Part shown: in pieces, positions 6,754-15,138 of the stretch
Layout of the letters: each line of letters begins with the position of its first letter
How positions within the stretch are numbered: the stretch's first letter is position 1
Assembly (NCBI GenBank): GCA_963931655.1
Contig: OZ007036.1
Coordinates: 124,001-188,000, forward strand
DNA from: Butyricicoccus_B sp017886875
GTDB taxonomy: Bacteria; Bacillota; Clostridia; Oscillospirales; Butyricicoccaceae
DNA length: 64,000 nt
Direction: 5' to 3'
Translations under genes and position numbers: made by a program
The notes under the pieces: generated by a model
Databases searched by the model: none
Told to the model about the DNA's origin: nothing
The model's input: only the letters and a program-made list of their open reading frames with translations

Positions 6754-8775
6754 TTAAACCTTTGCAATAGGTTTGTTACTATTAAGTGCATATTCCTTAT
6801 CTATTTTATTGTTAGCTTGACTAATCATATAAACAACACATGCAATAATTGCTGAAACAGCGATTAAACCAGGGATAAATGCTGTGCCAACAGAACCAGT
6901 TGTGATTAATGTACCAATCTGATAAACAAGGAATGAAAGGGTGTAAGCTGTGCCAAGCTGTAAACAGATACCGCCAAACAGCCATTTTTTATTTTGCATT
7001 TCAGAGTTCATAGCACCGATTGCAGCAAAGCATGGTGGAGTATATAGGTTAAACATCAGATAAGCAAGAGCTGCAACAGATGATAGCCCCATAACAGTCG
7101 CAACGTCTGCACCAGCACCGCTTACAAGTGCTAATTCTTCAGTATCAATAAAGTTAGTAATGCCATATACAACAGCTAATGTACCAACGACATTTTCTTT
7201 TGCAATAAAGCCAGTGATTGCTGCGGCTGCAAGCTGCCATACACCAAAACCAAGAGGCAACAGGATAATTGCAAATGGACTAGCGATAGTTGCAAGAATA
7301 GATGTGTTTTCCATACCTTCTTCAACTACTTGAAGCTGCCAGTTAAATGTCTGCATAATTTGCACAACTGCATTACATACAAGAATAATAGTACCAGCCT
7401 TTATTATAAAGGACTTAGCACGAGATAACATGGATAAAACAGCTCTTTTTAAGCTAGGAACTTTATATTCAGGAAGTTCCATAATAAAGAATGATTTTCT
7501 AAATTTATGACCTGTAATTTTAAGTACAAGCATAGAACTAAATAGGATAAGTACAATACCTATAAAATACATAAGTGTGCCAACCCAAGAAGCATCATGG
7601 AAAAATGCACCTGCAAACAATCCGATAACTGGAAGTTTAGCACCACATGGCATAAATGGAGTTAACATAGCAGTTGTTCTGCGTTCACGTTCATTTCTGA
7701 TTGTACGACAGGCCATAACACCAGGAATTGCACAGCCTGTACCAATAACCATAGGGATAATAGACTTGCCAGAAAGACCTACACGCTTAAAAAATGGGTC
7801 CATAACAACACTTACACGAGCCATATAACCGCAATCTTCAAGCAAAGCAATTAAGAAATACATAACCATTACAAGTGGTAGGAAACCTACAACAGCACCT
7901 ACACCGCCGATAATGCCATCAACAAGCAAGGACTGTAAAAATGGTGATGCACCTTCTACAAGAGTTGCAACATAGCCTTGGAATTTTTCAATCCATGCCA
8001 CAAGATAATCTGCAATCGCAGGACCAAGTCTTGATTGTGAGATGTCAAATACAGCCCACATTACAACTGCAAAAATTGGAATTCCCAGCCATTTGTTAGC
8101 CAGAACAGAGTCAATTTTATCTTGTGTATTTGTATCTTTAGTTAAAACCTTACGTTTTTCTACTTCAGAAACTATCTTATTTACAAATTGAAAACGTTTT
8201 CTGTCAGCAGCTTCAACTTCAGATTTAGCATGTAAGTTAATATCGCCTTGATGATAAGGTGCATTTTGATTTTTACCAGCTCTTTCAACAGCTTTAGCTA
8301 TAATTTCGCTAAGACCATTATTAGTAGATACAGTAGATACTGTTTGAATTACAGGGCAGCCAAGCTTTTCAGAAAGAAGTTCTACATTTATAGTAGTGCC
8401 TTTCCTATCATTTATATCACTTTTGTTGAGTGCGACAACAACAGGAACACCAAGCTCTAAAAGCTGAGTTGTAAAGAAAAGACTACGGCTTAAATTTGTA
8501 GCATCTACAATGTTTATAATTACATCTGGGTGCTCATTTTTAACGTAGCTACTTGTAATGCTTTCCTCAGATGTAAAAGGTGACATTGAATATGCACCAG
8601 GTAAGTCTACCGCAATTAAATCTTCATGGTCTGAGCAATACATTTTTTTAATTGGGCTTTCTTTTTTATCTACTGTAACGCCTGCCCAGTTACCAACACG
8701 TTCAGTACGACCAGTAAGGGCATTGAACATAGTAGTTTTACCACTATTTGGATTACCGGTTAGAGCAATTCTCAT
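6754..8775 (-). CDS. feoB: Ferrous iron transporter FeoB
   Basis: The 673-aa membrane protein imports Fe(II). The N-terminal G domain shows GNPNSGKTT (residues 7-15), a G3 DLPG and G4 NKSD, followed by a linker and about ten membrane helices with two Gate domains. GCAIPGVMACRTI and CGYMARVSVVMDPF are typical FeoB core segments. Length is normal for the family. It has its own AGGAGG site. FeoA lies upstream and the Cys-rich accessory protein downstream. Its leader contains a 14-bp palindrome that may be a metal-regulator site. Confidence 0.96.
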   Translation of the reverse strand: MRIALTGNPNSGKTTMFNALTGRTERVGNWAGVTVDKKESPIKKMYCSDHEDLIAVDLPGAYSMSPFTSEESITSSYVKNEHPDVIINIVDATNLSRSLFFTTQLLELGVPVVVALNKSDINDRKGTTINVELLSEKLGCPVIQTVSTVSTNNGLSEIIAKAVERAGKNQNAPYHQGDINLHAKSEVEAADRKRFQFVNKIVSEVEKRKVLTKDTNTQDKIDSVLANKWLGIPIFAVVMWAVFDISQSRLGPAIADYLVAWIEKFQGYVATLVEGASPFLQSLLVDGIIGGVGAVVGFLPLVMVMYFLIALLEDCGYMARVSVVMDPFFKRVGLSGKSIIPMVIGTGCAIPGVMACRTIRNERERRTTAMLTPFMPCGAKLPVIGLFAGAFFHDASWVGTLMYFIGIVLILFSSMLVLKITGHKFRKSFFIMELPEYKVPSLKRAVLSMLSRAKSFIIKAGTIILVCNAVVQIMQTFNWQLQVVEEGMENTSILATIASPFAIILLPLGFGVWQLAAAAITGFIAKENVVGTLAVVYGITNFIDTEELALVSGAGADVATVMGLSSVAALAYLMFNLYTPPCFAAIGAMNSEMQNKKWLFGGICLQLGTAYTLSFLVYQIGTLITTGSVGTAFIPGLIAVSAIIACVVYMISQANNKIDKEYALNSNKPIAKV

Positions 8776-8824
8776 TTTAAAATCCTCCTATTTTATAAAT
8801 GCTTTTGGCTTTTTTGTACAAAAA

Positions 8825-8838
8825 TTAGCTATAGCTAA
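8825..8838 (-). promoter_or_regulatory. 14-bp palindrome in front of feoB
   Basis: TTAGCTATAGCTAA is a perfect palindrome 50 bases before the feoB start codon. Its TTAG...CTAA ends recall DtxR-type iron boxes, but the match is loose. Confidence 0.4.
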
Positions 8839-8850
8839 CCGAATGCTTTT

Positions 8851-8875
8851 AAAAAACTGCTTAAAATAAGCAGTT
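8851..8875 (-). terminator. Terminator-like hairpin between feoA and feoB
   Basis: Read on the minus strand, AACTGCTT and AAGCAGTT form an 8-bp perfect stem followed by six T. It would end many transcripts after feoA, lowering feoB expression or requiring a second promoter. Confidence 0.7.
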
Positions 8876-8880
8876 ATTAG

Positions 8881-9093
8881 TTAGATAAGAATAGCCTCTG
8901 CTAAATCCTTATCTATATTATAACGTCCGTCTTTTATCGACACAACATAGCCGCCTCTCATATGAGAAACAACGGTTATTGGTTCACCGCTATAACAACC
9001 TAGAGAAAACAAAAAGCTGTTTAGTTCATCATCATCGGTTTCAATATCTTTAATGATATATTCTTTTCCGAGTTCAGCGGAAGTTAAATTCAC
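8881..9093 (-). CDS. feoA: FeoA iron transport accessory protein
   Basis: The 70-aa protein is a FeoA-type SH3-like beta barrel (MNLTSAELGKEYIIKDIE, then LGCYSGEPITVVSHMRGGYVVSI). FeoA is thought to act on the cytoplasmic face of FeoB. The start is GTG 9093 with AAAGGGGTGG upstream. It leads the feo operon, with a promoter at 9150-9178. Confidence 0.9.
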   Translation of the reverse strand: MNLTSAELGKEYIIKDIETDDDELNSFLFSLGCYSGEPITVVSHMRGGYVVSIKDGRYNIDKDLAEAILI

Positions 9094-9149
9094 CGTAATG
9101 CCACCCCTTTCAAGTTCTTAAAGAACGGTTGCATATAACTAACAAATTT

Positions 9150-9178
9150 AAAATACCACAAGTAAAATGCTTTGTCAA
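9150..9178 (-). promoter_or_regulatory. Promoter of the feo operon
   Basis: On the minus strand TTGACA (9178-9173), a 17-base spacer and TATTTT (9155-9150). The rest of the 327-base gap 9094-9420 is AT-rich. It holds repeated ATATGATTG words near 9275 and 9306 but no clear promoter for the rightward ula genes. Confidence 0.55.
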
Positions 9179-9420
9179 TGCATTTAACAGATTAAATTTT
9201 ATAATATAACACAGATAATCAAATCTGTACATATTTAATTGCTGATAATATAAATTATGTTAAGAAAACTTAATATATGATTGAATTATATGAATGATTT
9301 CTGATTATATGATTGTTTTGTTTAAATAATATAAGCAAAAATACATAAAATTCATATTTATAAATTAGATAAAATGTAGAAAGATAAATAACAATCATAA
9401 AATGATGAGGAGGAATAAAA

Positions 9421-9636
9421 ATGAGCAAGATTGATGAAATCACAAGAGAAAGTTGGATTATGGGTACTTTTCCAGAATGGGGTACTTGGCTTAATGAAGA
9501 AATTGAAAATGAGGAAGTAAAGCCTGGTACTGTTGCTATGTGGTGGCTTGGTTGTACTGGTATGTGGTTTAAAACTCCAGCAGGCTGCAACATCAATGTT
9601 GACCTATTGGAAAGATGCCATACGCATGAGTTGTGA
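9421..9636 (+). pseudogene. ulaG: ulaG remnant (L-ascorbate-6-P lactonase N-terminus)
   Basis: The first 60 residues follow the start of UlaG closely (SKIDEITRESWIMGTFPEWG, then GTVAMWWLGCTGMWFKTP). The match stops at NINVD near base 9603, and the frame then reads LLERCHTHEL and ends. UlaG is normally about 350 aa, so nearly 300 residues including all metal-binding histidines of the lactonase are gone. From base 9604 onward the DNA instead encodes a UlaC-type IIA domain in another frame, so a deletion fused the two genes. A good GAGGAGG ribosome site remains. No function is expected. Confidence 0.88.
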
Positions 9637-10009
9637 AACTCTTGAGACAGCGGGTGCAATAGAGCCAAGATATAAAGAAGATATTATTGCTTGTATTGAA
9701 AAATATGGTCCATATATTGTAATTGCTCCAAATGTTGCTTTGCCTCACTCTCAAGAAGGTGAAGATGGTGGTGTACATAAAACCGCTATTGCTTTCATGA
9801 AACTTAATAAGCCTGTTAGCTTTGAAGAAGGTAATCCAGAATGTGATGCTCAGCTATTCTTTACGCTTGCCTCTTGCAATCCAGAACAGCACCTCGAAAA
9901 TATGAGCAAGTTGTCTGAAATGCTTTGTAATGATGAGCTTGTGGAGGAGCTAGCTAAAGTTAATAGTGAAGATGAACTTTTAAAGCTTCAAGCAAAATAT
10001 CTTGATTAA
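9604..10009 (+). pseudogene. ulaC: PTS ascorbate IIA component, N-terminus lost
   Basis: From YWKDAIRMSCETLETAG onward the frame matches ascorbate-specific IIA proteins of the mannitol/fructose IIA fold. The phosphorylated His is kept in ALPHSQEGEDGG. About 20 N-terminal residues are missing because the DNA upstream of 9604 is ulaG sequence. An ATG at 9628 could start a shortened protein of 127 aa just before the stop of the ulaG remnant, so some product is possible through coupling. I treat it as damaged. The hairpin at 10029-10061 separates it from ulaA. Confidence 0.8.
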
Positions 10010-10028
10010 GATATAGAGAAGATATAGA

Positions 10029-10061
10029 CGCTCAGAAAGTTATTTTTAAACTTTCTGAGCG
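10029..10061 (+). other. 13-bp perfect hairpin between ulaC and ulaA
   Basis: CGCTCAGAAAGTT and AACTTTCTGAGCG enclose 7 bases. No T run follows, so this is more likely an RNA processing or stability element inside the operon than a terminator. Confidence 0.65.
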
Positions 10062-10093
10062 ACTTGAAAAAGGGAAAGGAACAAGGTGACAAA

Positions 10094-11296
10094 ATGGATA
10101 TTTTGATGACTATTTGGACTTATTTTGCGACCAATATTCTTCAACAACCAGCATTTATGATTGGTTTAATAGTTTTAATCGGTTATGTGCTGCTTGGTAA
10201 ACCTTGGTATGATACCCTTAGTGGTACTCTTAAAGCAATCGTAGGTTATTTAATTCTTACTGTCGGCTCTGGTGGACTGACAAATAACTTCCGTCCAGTT
10301 TTAGTCGGTCTGAAAGACCGTTTCCAAATGGACGCTATGGTAATTGACCCATATTTCGGTCAAAATGCCGTTACAGTAGGTGTTGAGGAGGTTTTCGGTA
10401 AAGGTTTTGGCGATGCAATGATTTTGTTGTTTATTGCTTTTATCGTAAACATTCTTCTTGTTCGTTTCACAAAGCAAACAAAACTTCGTGCATTATTCAC
10501 CACTGGTAATGTACAGGTTCAGCAGGCTGCAACAGCTTACTGGCTGATTATGTTTGCTTGTCCATTCCTTCTTGAAAATCGTGTTGCTATGCTTATTGTT
10601 ATGGCTCTGCTTTTAGGTGCTTATTGGGCAGTTGGTTCTAACCTTACAATCAAGCCTTGTCAGGAAGTTACTGATGGTGCTGGTTTCTGTTTAGCTCACC
10701 AACAAATGTTCGGTGTTGCATTCTTCTATTGGTTAGCTGGTAAGCTATTTGGCAATGAAGGCAAGAACAAGGATAAGAAAGTTAAGCGTATTGAAGACAT
10801 TGAGCTTCCAGGCTTTATGTCTATGTTCAACGATAACATGGTATCTGCATCAATTCTGATGTTAATATTCTTTGGTGCAATTCTTTGTGTACTTGGTCGT
10901 GATTACTTAATTGCTGGCGGCTTCTTAAAAGAAGGTCAGAGCATGGTATTCTATGTAATTCAGACCTGTTTATACTTTGCAGTTTATCTTGCAATTCTTC
11001 AACTTGGTGTTCGTACATTCGTTGCAGAACTAACTGCTTCATTCCAAGGTATTGCTGATAAAATCCTACCAGGTTCTGTTCCAGGTGTTGACTGTGCGGT
11101 TATCTTTGGTTTTGGTGCTCCAAATGCTGTAACACTAGGCTTCCTTGCAGGCTTTGTTGGTCAGATTTTGGCTATTATTGTACTTATGGCTATTCCTCAA
11201 ATTCAGTATAGAAATGATAAGGAAGGTTACTTCCTAATGACAGAAGATTATGAAGCTTATAAAGAATTGCGTGAAAAGCAACATGCAGTTAAGTAA
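10094..11296 (+). pseudogene. ulaA: PTS ascorbate IIC component, internal deletion
   Basis: The 400-aa open frame matches UlaA through most of its length: SGTLKAIVGYLILTVGSGGL, then CQEVTDGAGFCLAHQQMFG, then VRTFVAELTASFQGIADKILPG. After GFVGQILAIIVL it jumps to MAIPQIQYRNDKEGYFL, the tail expected at the end of a UlaA of clostridial type. The family is 465 aa or longer, with a helical hairpin segment of roughly 80-100 residues between these points that includes LIITGF-type and FFSNATI-type motifs. The loss is in frame near base 11180, so a protein is still made but lacks several helices. ATG 10094 has AAGGTG upstream. Confidence 0.75.
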
Positions 11297-11342
11297 TCAA
11301 TAAACAAACAATTAAAAATAACTTTTTAAGGAGAGATGTAAA

Positions 11343-11649
11343 ATGGCAGCTCAGAATATGAAATTTTTAGTATGTTGTGCAAATGGTTCAGGTTCAAGTT
11401 TAATGGCTCAGTTAGCTCTTGAAAAGGTTCTTAAAAAGCATAATATTAAGCCAGGTAAGGTTCATCACTGCCCACTTTCGGAGGGCAAAGGTAGTGCTCC
11501 TCAATATGACGTTCTGATTTGTGCACAGAACTTTAAGAATTATGTTCGAAGATGCTGAAAGCAAGGGCGTTAAGGTTATCGGTTTAAAGAATGTAATGTC
11601 TTCACCGGAAATCGAAACAAAACTAAAGGAAATTGGTATCATTGAGTAA
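11343..11649 (+). pseudogene. ulaB: PTS ascorbate IIB component, frameshifted
   Basis: The N-terminal half has the IIB active-site loop (FLVCCANGSGSSLMAQ, with the phosphorylated Cys). After DVLICAQNFKN the frame reads YVRRC and stops at 11558. The rest of the domain, MFEDAESKGVKVIGLKNVM to the end at 11649, lies one base out. Removing one T at about 11540-11541 (AAGAATTATG to AAGAATATG) restores a full protein of about 101 aa, the normal size. The ribosome site AAGGAGAG is intact. Confidence 0.85.
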
Positions 11650-11726
11650 ATGATATGAAAAGTAGGGTTCCCGAGCTTTTAGTTTGGGAATCCTATATTC
11701 ATATAGGTATAAAGAGGTGAAAAAAG

Positions 11727-12494
11727 ATGAAAAGAGAACGTGTTTATGTAGATAATAGGCGAAATCAAATTTTGGATATTATGAAAGAAAATCCTAAAGT
11801 GCGTGTAGATGATTTAGCAGCAAAATTTAAAGTATCGCTTATAACCATAAGACGAGACCTTCAATATCTGGAAGATAAGAAATTATTGGTAAGATTTTAT
11901 GGTGGTGCGTCATATGCAGACCAAAAAGAAGTAGAAGAAAATGAAGTAAAACTTTATCGAAAACTTATTGCAAAATATGCAGCAACACTTGTAGAAGATG
12001 GAGATTCTCTTTTCATCAACACCAGTAGTAATGCACTGCAAATGCTTACTTATATCAATCGTCAAAATGTAACCGTTATAACCAACAATGGAAAAGCTAT
12101 TGATGTTGATTATCAAGAGGGGGTAAGTATTATACTTACAGGCGGTGAGCTTAGACACCCTAAAGAAACTATGGTTGGTGATTTTGCTATTAGAAATCTT
12201 CAAACAGTTTTCCCTAAAAAAGCATTTATTGGCTGTTCGGCTATATCTCCAATTTCAGGAATGACAACAGAAAATGCTTCTGAAGTTAAAATAAATGAAA
12301 TTATGATACAAAATGCAAAAAACGTTTATATTTTGGCTGACCACACTAAAATTGGGAAAGATAGTAGTTTTACTAGCTCTCCAATAAGTGCAATAGGTCA
12401 TTTAATTACCGATGAAAAAGCACCAGAAGATGTATTAAATGAACTTAGAGCTGCGGGTGTTAAAATTCATCAGGTACACAAAGAAGATTTTTAA
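11727..12494 (+). CDS. DeoR-family regulator of the ula operon
   Basis: Residues 10-65 form a DeoR winged helix (RRNQILDIMKENPKVRVDDLAAKFKVSLITIRRDL). The C-terminal sugar-phosphate sensor of the family follows, with LTGGELRHPKETMVGD and FIGCSAIS. It is full length (255 aa) and has an AGAGGTG site. Its place inside the operon suggests that it controls ula genes in response to an ascorbate-derived phosphate, as UlaR does. A short hairpin at 11662-11692 precedes it. Unlike its neighbours it is intact. Confidence 0.88.
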   Translation: MKRERVYVDNRRNQILDIMKENPKVRVDDLAAKFKVSLITIRRDLQYLEDKKLLVRFYGGASYADQKEVEENEVKLYRKLIAKYAATLVEDGDSLFINTSSNALQMLTYINRQNVTVITNNGKAIDVDYQEGVSIILTGGELRHPKETMVGDFAIRNLQTVFPKKAFIGCSAISPISGMTTENASEVKINEIMIQNAKNVYILADHTKIGKDSSFTSSPISAIGHLITDEKAPEDVLNELRAAGVKIHQVHKEDF

Positions 12495-12496
12495 GT

Positions 12497-13338
12497 ATGA
12501 AAGCATACACACTTGGACTCTATGAAAAGGCAATGCCTTCAACACTGAGTTGGAAAGAAAAAATGCTTGCAGCTAAAAAAGCTGGTTATGATTTTATAGA
12601 AATTAGCATAGATGAAACAGATGATAAACTTTCAAGACTTGATATGACTCGTCAGGAACGTGCAGAGCTTGTGGATTTAATGGAAGAAACAGGTATGCCT
12701 ATTCGCACAATGTGCCTAAGTGGTCACCGTAAATATCCACTTGGAAGTATGAACGAGTCTACTTGAAAACGTGGCATGGAAATTATGGAAAAGGCTTTAC
12801 AGCTTGCAGAAGACCTTGGTGTTCGTATTATACAGCTTGCAGGTTATGATGTATATTATGAAGAAGGAAATGAGCAAACTAAGAAACTATTTTCCGAAAA
12901 TCTAAAAAAAAAGCCACTGAAATGGCTGCTAAAAAAGGTGTTTTACTGGGATTTGAAACAATGGAAACCGAATTTATGAACACTGTCCAAAAATCAATGC
13001 AATATGTTAATATGGTCAATTCGGTTTACTTAAATGTGTATCCAGATTTAGGCAATATAACAAATGTTGCTAAAACTTATGGTAAAGATGTATTATATGA
13101 CCTTGAAACAGGTCGTGGCAGACTTGTTGCTATGCACCTCAAGGAGACAGTTCCAGGTAAATTTAGAGAAATTCCATTCGGCACAGGTCACGTTGATTTT
13201 GAAGCAGGTATTAAAAAGGCTTGGGAGTTAGGTGTTCGCCGATATGTAACCGAGTTTTGGTATACTGGTAACCCTGAATGGGAAAAAGATATGGATTTTG
13301 CTGTATCTATGATGACAAAAATTTTAGACAAGCAATAA
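12497..13338 (+). pseudogene. ulaE: L-xylulose-5-P 3-epimerase, two disruptions
   Basis: The gene matches UlaE of the xylose isomerase-like TIM barrel family: KAYTLGLYEKAMPSTLSW, IEISIDETDDKLSRLDM, IIQLAGYDVYYEEGNEQT, then VYLNVYPDLGN and VAMHLKETVPG. A TGA at 12764-12766 interrupts it after NEST. A second break is an A9 tract at 12904-12912, where one A too few shifts the frame; A10 would join ENLKK to ATEMAAKKGVLLGF. The full reading would be about 280 aa, as expected. It begins 2 bases after the regulator stop. Confidence 0.88.
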
Positions 13339-13352
13339 AAAGGAGAAGTACT

Positions 13353-14399
13353 ATGAAAGTAAATAAAAAAGTTATCTCTAATCTAACCAAATGTTACTCT
13401 ATTGCACCACTTACTTATGAGAATAAACAGTATATTCTTGTTGCAGCAGAAAAACAAGACCCTTGTTACTTATTTGATTTAGAAGGTAATCAGGTCGATA
13501 CTGTTTGGTCTCAGCCAGGCGGTGTTATGAGCATGGTACAAGAGCCAAATAGTAATGGCGTATTCCTTGCTACTCATAAATTTTATTCTCCTAATGACTC
13601 CAAAGAGGCTAAAATTATTATTGCTACTCCTATTGAAAAAGGCAACTGGGAAATCCGTACACTTGTAGACCTTCCTCATGTTCACCGTTTTGATATTGTT
13701 ACTCGTAATGGTGTAAATTATCTTATCGCTTGTGCATTAAAGTCTGGTCATGAGTTTAAAGAAGACTGGTCTATGCCAGGTAAAGTTTATGCTGCTGTAC
13801 TTCCAGATGACCTTAGTGTATATAACGATGATAATCAGCTTGAGCTTACTGTTATCAAAGATGATATGCTTAAAAACCATGGTTACTATAAGATTTATGA
13901 AGATGATATTGCTCATTGTCTAATCTCTTGTGATAGCGGTGTTTATGACTTTGTTCCACCTGCAAAGGCTGATGAAAATTGGAGCATTGAAAAGCTAGTT
14001 GATGAGCCTGCAAGCGATGCCCTTTTAGTTGATATGGACGGTGATGGAGAAAAAGAACTTGCTATGATTTCTCCTTTCCATGGCGAAAACATTTATTTCT
14101 ATAAGAAGATTGACGGTGAATTTAAGAAGGTATATACTTATGATACCGCTGATTTTGCTCATGCAATCTATGGCGGCACACTTCTTGGTGAGCCTGCTGT
14201 AATTATTGGTCATCGTAAGGGTGCTAGAAATCTGCTTGTATTCACTTATAATAAGCAAGAGGCTAAGTATGAAGTTACTATACTTGATGAAGATTGTGGT
14301 CCAGCAAATGTGTTTAAGTTTGAACGTAATGGTGAAGAAGTGCTTGTTTCTACTAACCGTGAAATAGATGAAGTTGCAATGTATACTTTTGAAAAGTAA
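13353..14399 (+). CDS. Cytoplasmic beta-propeller/FG-GAP-like protein in ula operon
   Basis: The intact 348-aa protein has no signal peptide. It is built of repeated beta-strand blocks, with an FG-GAP-like calcium loop DMDGDGEKELAMIS near residue 226 and a second block around GEPAVIIGHRKGARNLLVF, suggesting a beta-propeller. I do not know its function. It sits between ulaE and ulaF, so a role in ascorbate or related sugar-acid breakdown is likely. A lactonase or sugar-binding role is possible but unproven. ATG 13353 has AAGGAGAAG upstream; the longer frame from 13278 overlaps ulaE. Codon use looks like that of a well expressed gene. Confidence 0.7.
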   Translation: MKVNKKVISNLTKCYSIAPLTYENKQYILVAAEKQDPCYLFDLEGNQVDTVWSQPGGVMSMVQEPNSNGVFLATHKFYSPNDSKEAKIIIATPIEKGNWEIRTLVDLPHVHRFDIVTRNGVNYLIACALKSGHEFKEDWSMPGKVYAAVLPDDLSVYNDDNQLELTVIKDDMLKNHGYYKIYEDDIAHCLISCDSGVYDFVPPAKADENWSIEKLVDEPASDALLVDMDGDGEKELAMISPFHGENIYFYKKIDGEFKKVYTYDTADFAHAIYGGTLLGEPAVIIGHRKGARNLLVFTYNKQEAKYEVTILDEDCGPANVFKFERNGEEVLVSTNREIDEVAMYTFEK

Positions 14400-14417
14400 A
14401 ATTGGAGGGTACATTTT

Positions 14418-15116
14418 ATGTTAGAGCAGCTAAAAAAAGAGGTCTATGAGGCTAATATGTTACTTCCACACTATGGACTGGTAACTTTTACTTGGGGAAA
14501 TGTTAGCGGAATTGACCGTGAAAAAGGTCTTTTTGTAATCAAACCAAGCGGTGTTGAATATGACAAATTAAAACCAGAAGATATGGTTGTAATGGATTTA
14601 CAAGGCAACAAAGTAGAAGGTAAATACAATCCTTCTTCTGATACTGCTACACATTTAGTTCTTTATAATCGTTTTAAAGATGTTGGAGGTATTGTACATA
14701 CACATTCTGCTCGGGCTACAAGTTGGACTCAAGCTGGTAGGGATATACCATGTTATGGTACAACTCATGCAGACTATATTTATGGCGAAATTCCTTGTGT
14801 TCGCAATCTCACAAAGGAAGAAATTGACGCAGGTTATGAAAAAAATACAGGTGTTCTTATAGCTGATGAATTTGATGCAAGAGGCAAGTACCCAATCGCT
14901 GTTCCTGCTGTACTATGTAAAAACCATGGTGTATTTACATGGGGAAAAAACGCACATGATGCAGTTCATAACGCTGTTGTTGCAGAAGAAGTTGCAAAAA
15001 TGGCAGCTCGTTGTGAAATGATTAACCCTCGTGTAGCTCCTGCACCTCAAGAATTGCAGGATAAGCACTATTATAGAAAACATGGTGCAAATGCTTATTA
15101 TGGTCAAGGCAAGTAA
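14418..15116 (+). CDS. ulaF: L-ribulose-5-phosphate 4-epimerase
   Basis: The 232-aa class II aldolase-fold enzyme converts L-ribulose 5-phosphate to D-xylulose 5-phosphate, the last step of ascorbate or arabinose use. Family motifs are GNVSGID, IKPSGVEYDKL, the zinc-binding HTHSARATSW and THADYIYG, and KNHGVFTWG. Length is normal and no disruption is seen. TTGGAGGG precedes the ATG. It lies 18 bases after the propeller gene. With ulaE broken it may serve another pentose route. Confidence 0.92.
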   Translation: MLEQLKKEVYEANMLLPHYGLVTFTWGNVSGIDREKGLFVIKPSGVEYDKLKPEDMVVMDLQGNKVEGKYNPSSDTATHLVLYNRFKDVGGIVHTHSARATSWTQAGRDIPCYGTTHADYIYGEIPCVRNLTKEEIDAGYEKNTGVLIADEFDARGKYPIAVPAVLCKNHGVFTWGKNAHDAVHNAVVAEEVAKMAARCEMINPRVAPAPQELQDKHYYRKHGANAYYGQGK

Positions 15117-15138
15117 TTAAAAAAAGGAATGTAATAGA

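Noticed and set aside
9270..9668. Minus-strand open frame of 132 aa over ulaG
   Set aside because: It is antisense to clear UlaG/UlaC coding sequence, has no ribosome site and low-complexity content.
12764..12766. TGA in ulaE as selenocysteine or as a sense codon
   Set aside because: TGA ends several intact genes here (CBS, yggS, HAD), TGG is used for Trp, no selenocysteine hairpin is seen, and the gene has a second lesion.
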